This document shows positions 5,316-5,892 of a stretch of 5,892 bases of DNA, piece by piece. Below the pieces are notes generated by a model that worked only from the letters and a program-made list of their open reading frames with translations, was not told the origin of the DNA and did not search any database. The stretch comes from Planctomycetaceae bacterium. Its GTDB lineage: Bacteria; Planctomycetota; Planctomycetia; Pirellulales; Thermoguttaceae. Every line of letters starts with the position of its first letter. Position 1 is the first letter of the stretch. The stretch is from positions 1-5,892 of the forward strand of contig JAIROD010000608.1 of assembly GCA_031257725.1 (NCBI GenBank). The letters run 5' to 3'. A program made the translations under genes and the position numbers.

Positions 5316-5527
5316 AAAGATATTTTCTCACACTTTCAATTTCGGTTTTTCAGACAATGTTCACTGTTCGTCATGTGATTAAACGTAATAGATTATTGAA
5401 CAACACGCAGGTGTTGCGCTGTTTGGTGTTACAAGTACCAATCCCTGCGCTTGTCCATGAATTGTTCTAGGAGCATCAAGTAGCCCTATCAAGTGAAAAT
5501 TTAGTTATTTTTATTTATTGTGTAGTG
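5316..5527. other. intergenic region after the ankyrin gene
   Basis: This region holds no intact gene. CAACAC (5401-5406) and GTGTTG (5411-5416) form a short hairpin with a GCAG loop; it lacks a T-run and is not a clear terminator. A plus-strand frame opens with ATG at 5357 and runs 37 codons to TAG 5468-5470. The same frame then stays open to TGA at 5734, giving about 126 codons with a single amber stop. I do not recognise it. It overlaps the stronger-looking minus-strand fragments at 5528-5809, so only one of the two readings is likely to be coding. Confidence 0.35.
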
Positions 5528-5809
5528 TTAAGGCGTACGATGAACCTGCTCGCTTTTGACCATGTCGGGCTCATCGCAATTTTGGCATGTACCGTTATTG
5601 ATAATTGCTACAACAATGAGCTGTTCCGCGTCGGTCGAAAATGGGTTCATTCAAACCTGTTACCTAAAACATGCCACATCGTGACTGTCAAATTGGCATC
5701 GTCAGAAATCAATACCCACTCAGACCAACCATGACCCCTCGAAACTTTGAAAAACCCTTTTTGTTTCATTCCTGAACAAAAGGTGGTCGATCTGTCCTAT
5801 TTTCATCAT
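5528..5809 (-). pseudogene. small minus-strand gene split across three frames, unknown function
   Basis: Three short overlapping frames read leftward. The first has ATG at 5809 (MMKIGQIDHLLFRNETKRVF) and stops at TGA 5722-5720. The second is open from ATG 5769 and contains HGWSEWVLISDDANLTVTMW, then HVLGNRFE and TGA 5649-5647. The third starts at ATG 5650, overlapping that stop as ATGA, with MNPFSTDAEQLIVVAIINNG, then TCQNCDEPDMVKSEQVHRTP and TAA at 5528. Joined by single-base corrections near 5735 and 5648 they give about 95 residues, including one C-x-x-C pair that could bind metal. I do not recognise the family. A pseudogene with two indels is more likely than three tiny genes, but the ATGA overlap would also fit two coupled 40-residue proteins. 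The plus strand is open here too (5525-5734). Confidence 0.35.
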
Positions 5810-5839
5810 GTAACTCTTATTATTTTTTTGTACAAATTT

Positions 5840-5848
5840 ATTTTATCA
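5840..5848 (-). promoter_or_regulatory. extended -10 candidate for the split minus-strand gene
   Basis: On the minus strand TGA-TAAAAT (5848-5840) is one base from the extended -10 consensus and lies about 30 nt before the ATG at 5809. It has no clear -35 hexamer and sits in AT-rich DNA, so it is only weakly supported. On the plus strand a perfect TTGACA (5874-5879) near the window end could be the -35 of a promoter whose -10 lies outside. Confidence 0.2.
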
Positions 5849-5892
5849 TGGTGTTTTCATTTTGAGTCCTCTCTTGACATGAAATGATTTTA

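Noticed and set aside
3244..5470. TAG might be recoded to an amino acid, given three in-frame TAG codons.
   Set aside because: TAG also ends orfB (3631-3633) and the fragment at 2269, exactly where family length or sequence sense suggests a stop, and the transposase additionally has a frameshift. Decay explains all three without recoding.
1..5892. tRNA, rRNA or other standard RNA genes.
   Set aside because: I saw no tRNA cloverleaf with a TTCGAAT-like T-loop and no rRNA-like segment; the hairpins found fit repeats rather than known RNA genes.

Overview
The window looks like a gene-poor, decaying stretch of a bacterial chromosome. Its one clear housekeeping gene is tsaD (254-1285, minus strand). 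The TsaD C-terminus (a DLDVSPGLVR-type end), the moderate GC content and the many intergenic palindromic repeats would fit a low-GC planctomycete or related PVC-group bacterium. That placement is an impression from sequence style and has not been tested.

Layout. 1-253 holds two compact palindromic elements (13-74 and 143-212) just downstream of tsaD. 1286-1413 is the region upstream of tsaD. 1414-1593 is a nested, about 180-bp palindromic element whose right arm supplies the last codons and stop of a truncated minus-strand reading frame with ADP-ribosyltransferase-like features (1546-1848). Upstream of it lies a small unrecognised gene, split by one frameshift, with its own promoter and a strong ribosome binding site (1845-2266). 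Next is the 3' end of another minus-strand gene (2269-2466). 2500-3633 is an IS3-family transposase pair (orfA, orfB). OrfB keeps all three DDE residues but carries a frameshift and two amber codons. The transposase is bracketed by diverged inverted copies of a roughly 40-bp sequence (2427-2463 and 3859-3904). Right of it is a minus-strand membrane-protein-like fragment (3859-4107). An AT-rich gap with two divergent extended -10 promoter candidates follows, and then an intact membrane-anchored ankyrin-repeat protein (4287-5315). 5316-5892 holds no intact gene. It contains reading-frame fragments on both strands, most convincingly a small minus-strand gene split into three frames (5528-5809).

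How the parts relate. tsaD acts alone here in tRNA t6A synthesis. The minus-strand fragments from 4107 down to 1546 all point the same way. They may be relics of one accessory cluster (membrane protein, unknown gene, unknown gene, ADP-ribosyltransferase-like protein) later split by the insertion sequence and capped by the palindromic element. The ankyrin protein appears to be its own transcription unit. I see no complete new system. The most unusual points are the density of palindromic elements, the inverted repeat around the IS, and the repeated single-base disruptions, which could be true decay or assembly errors.
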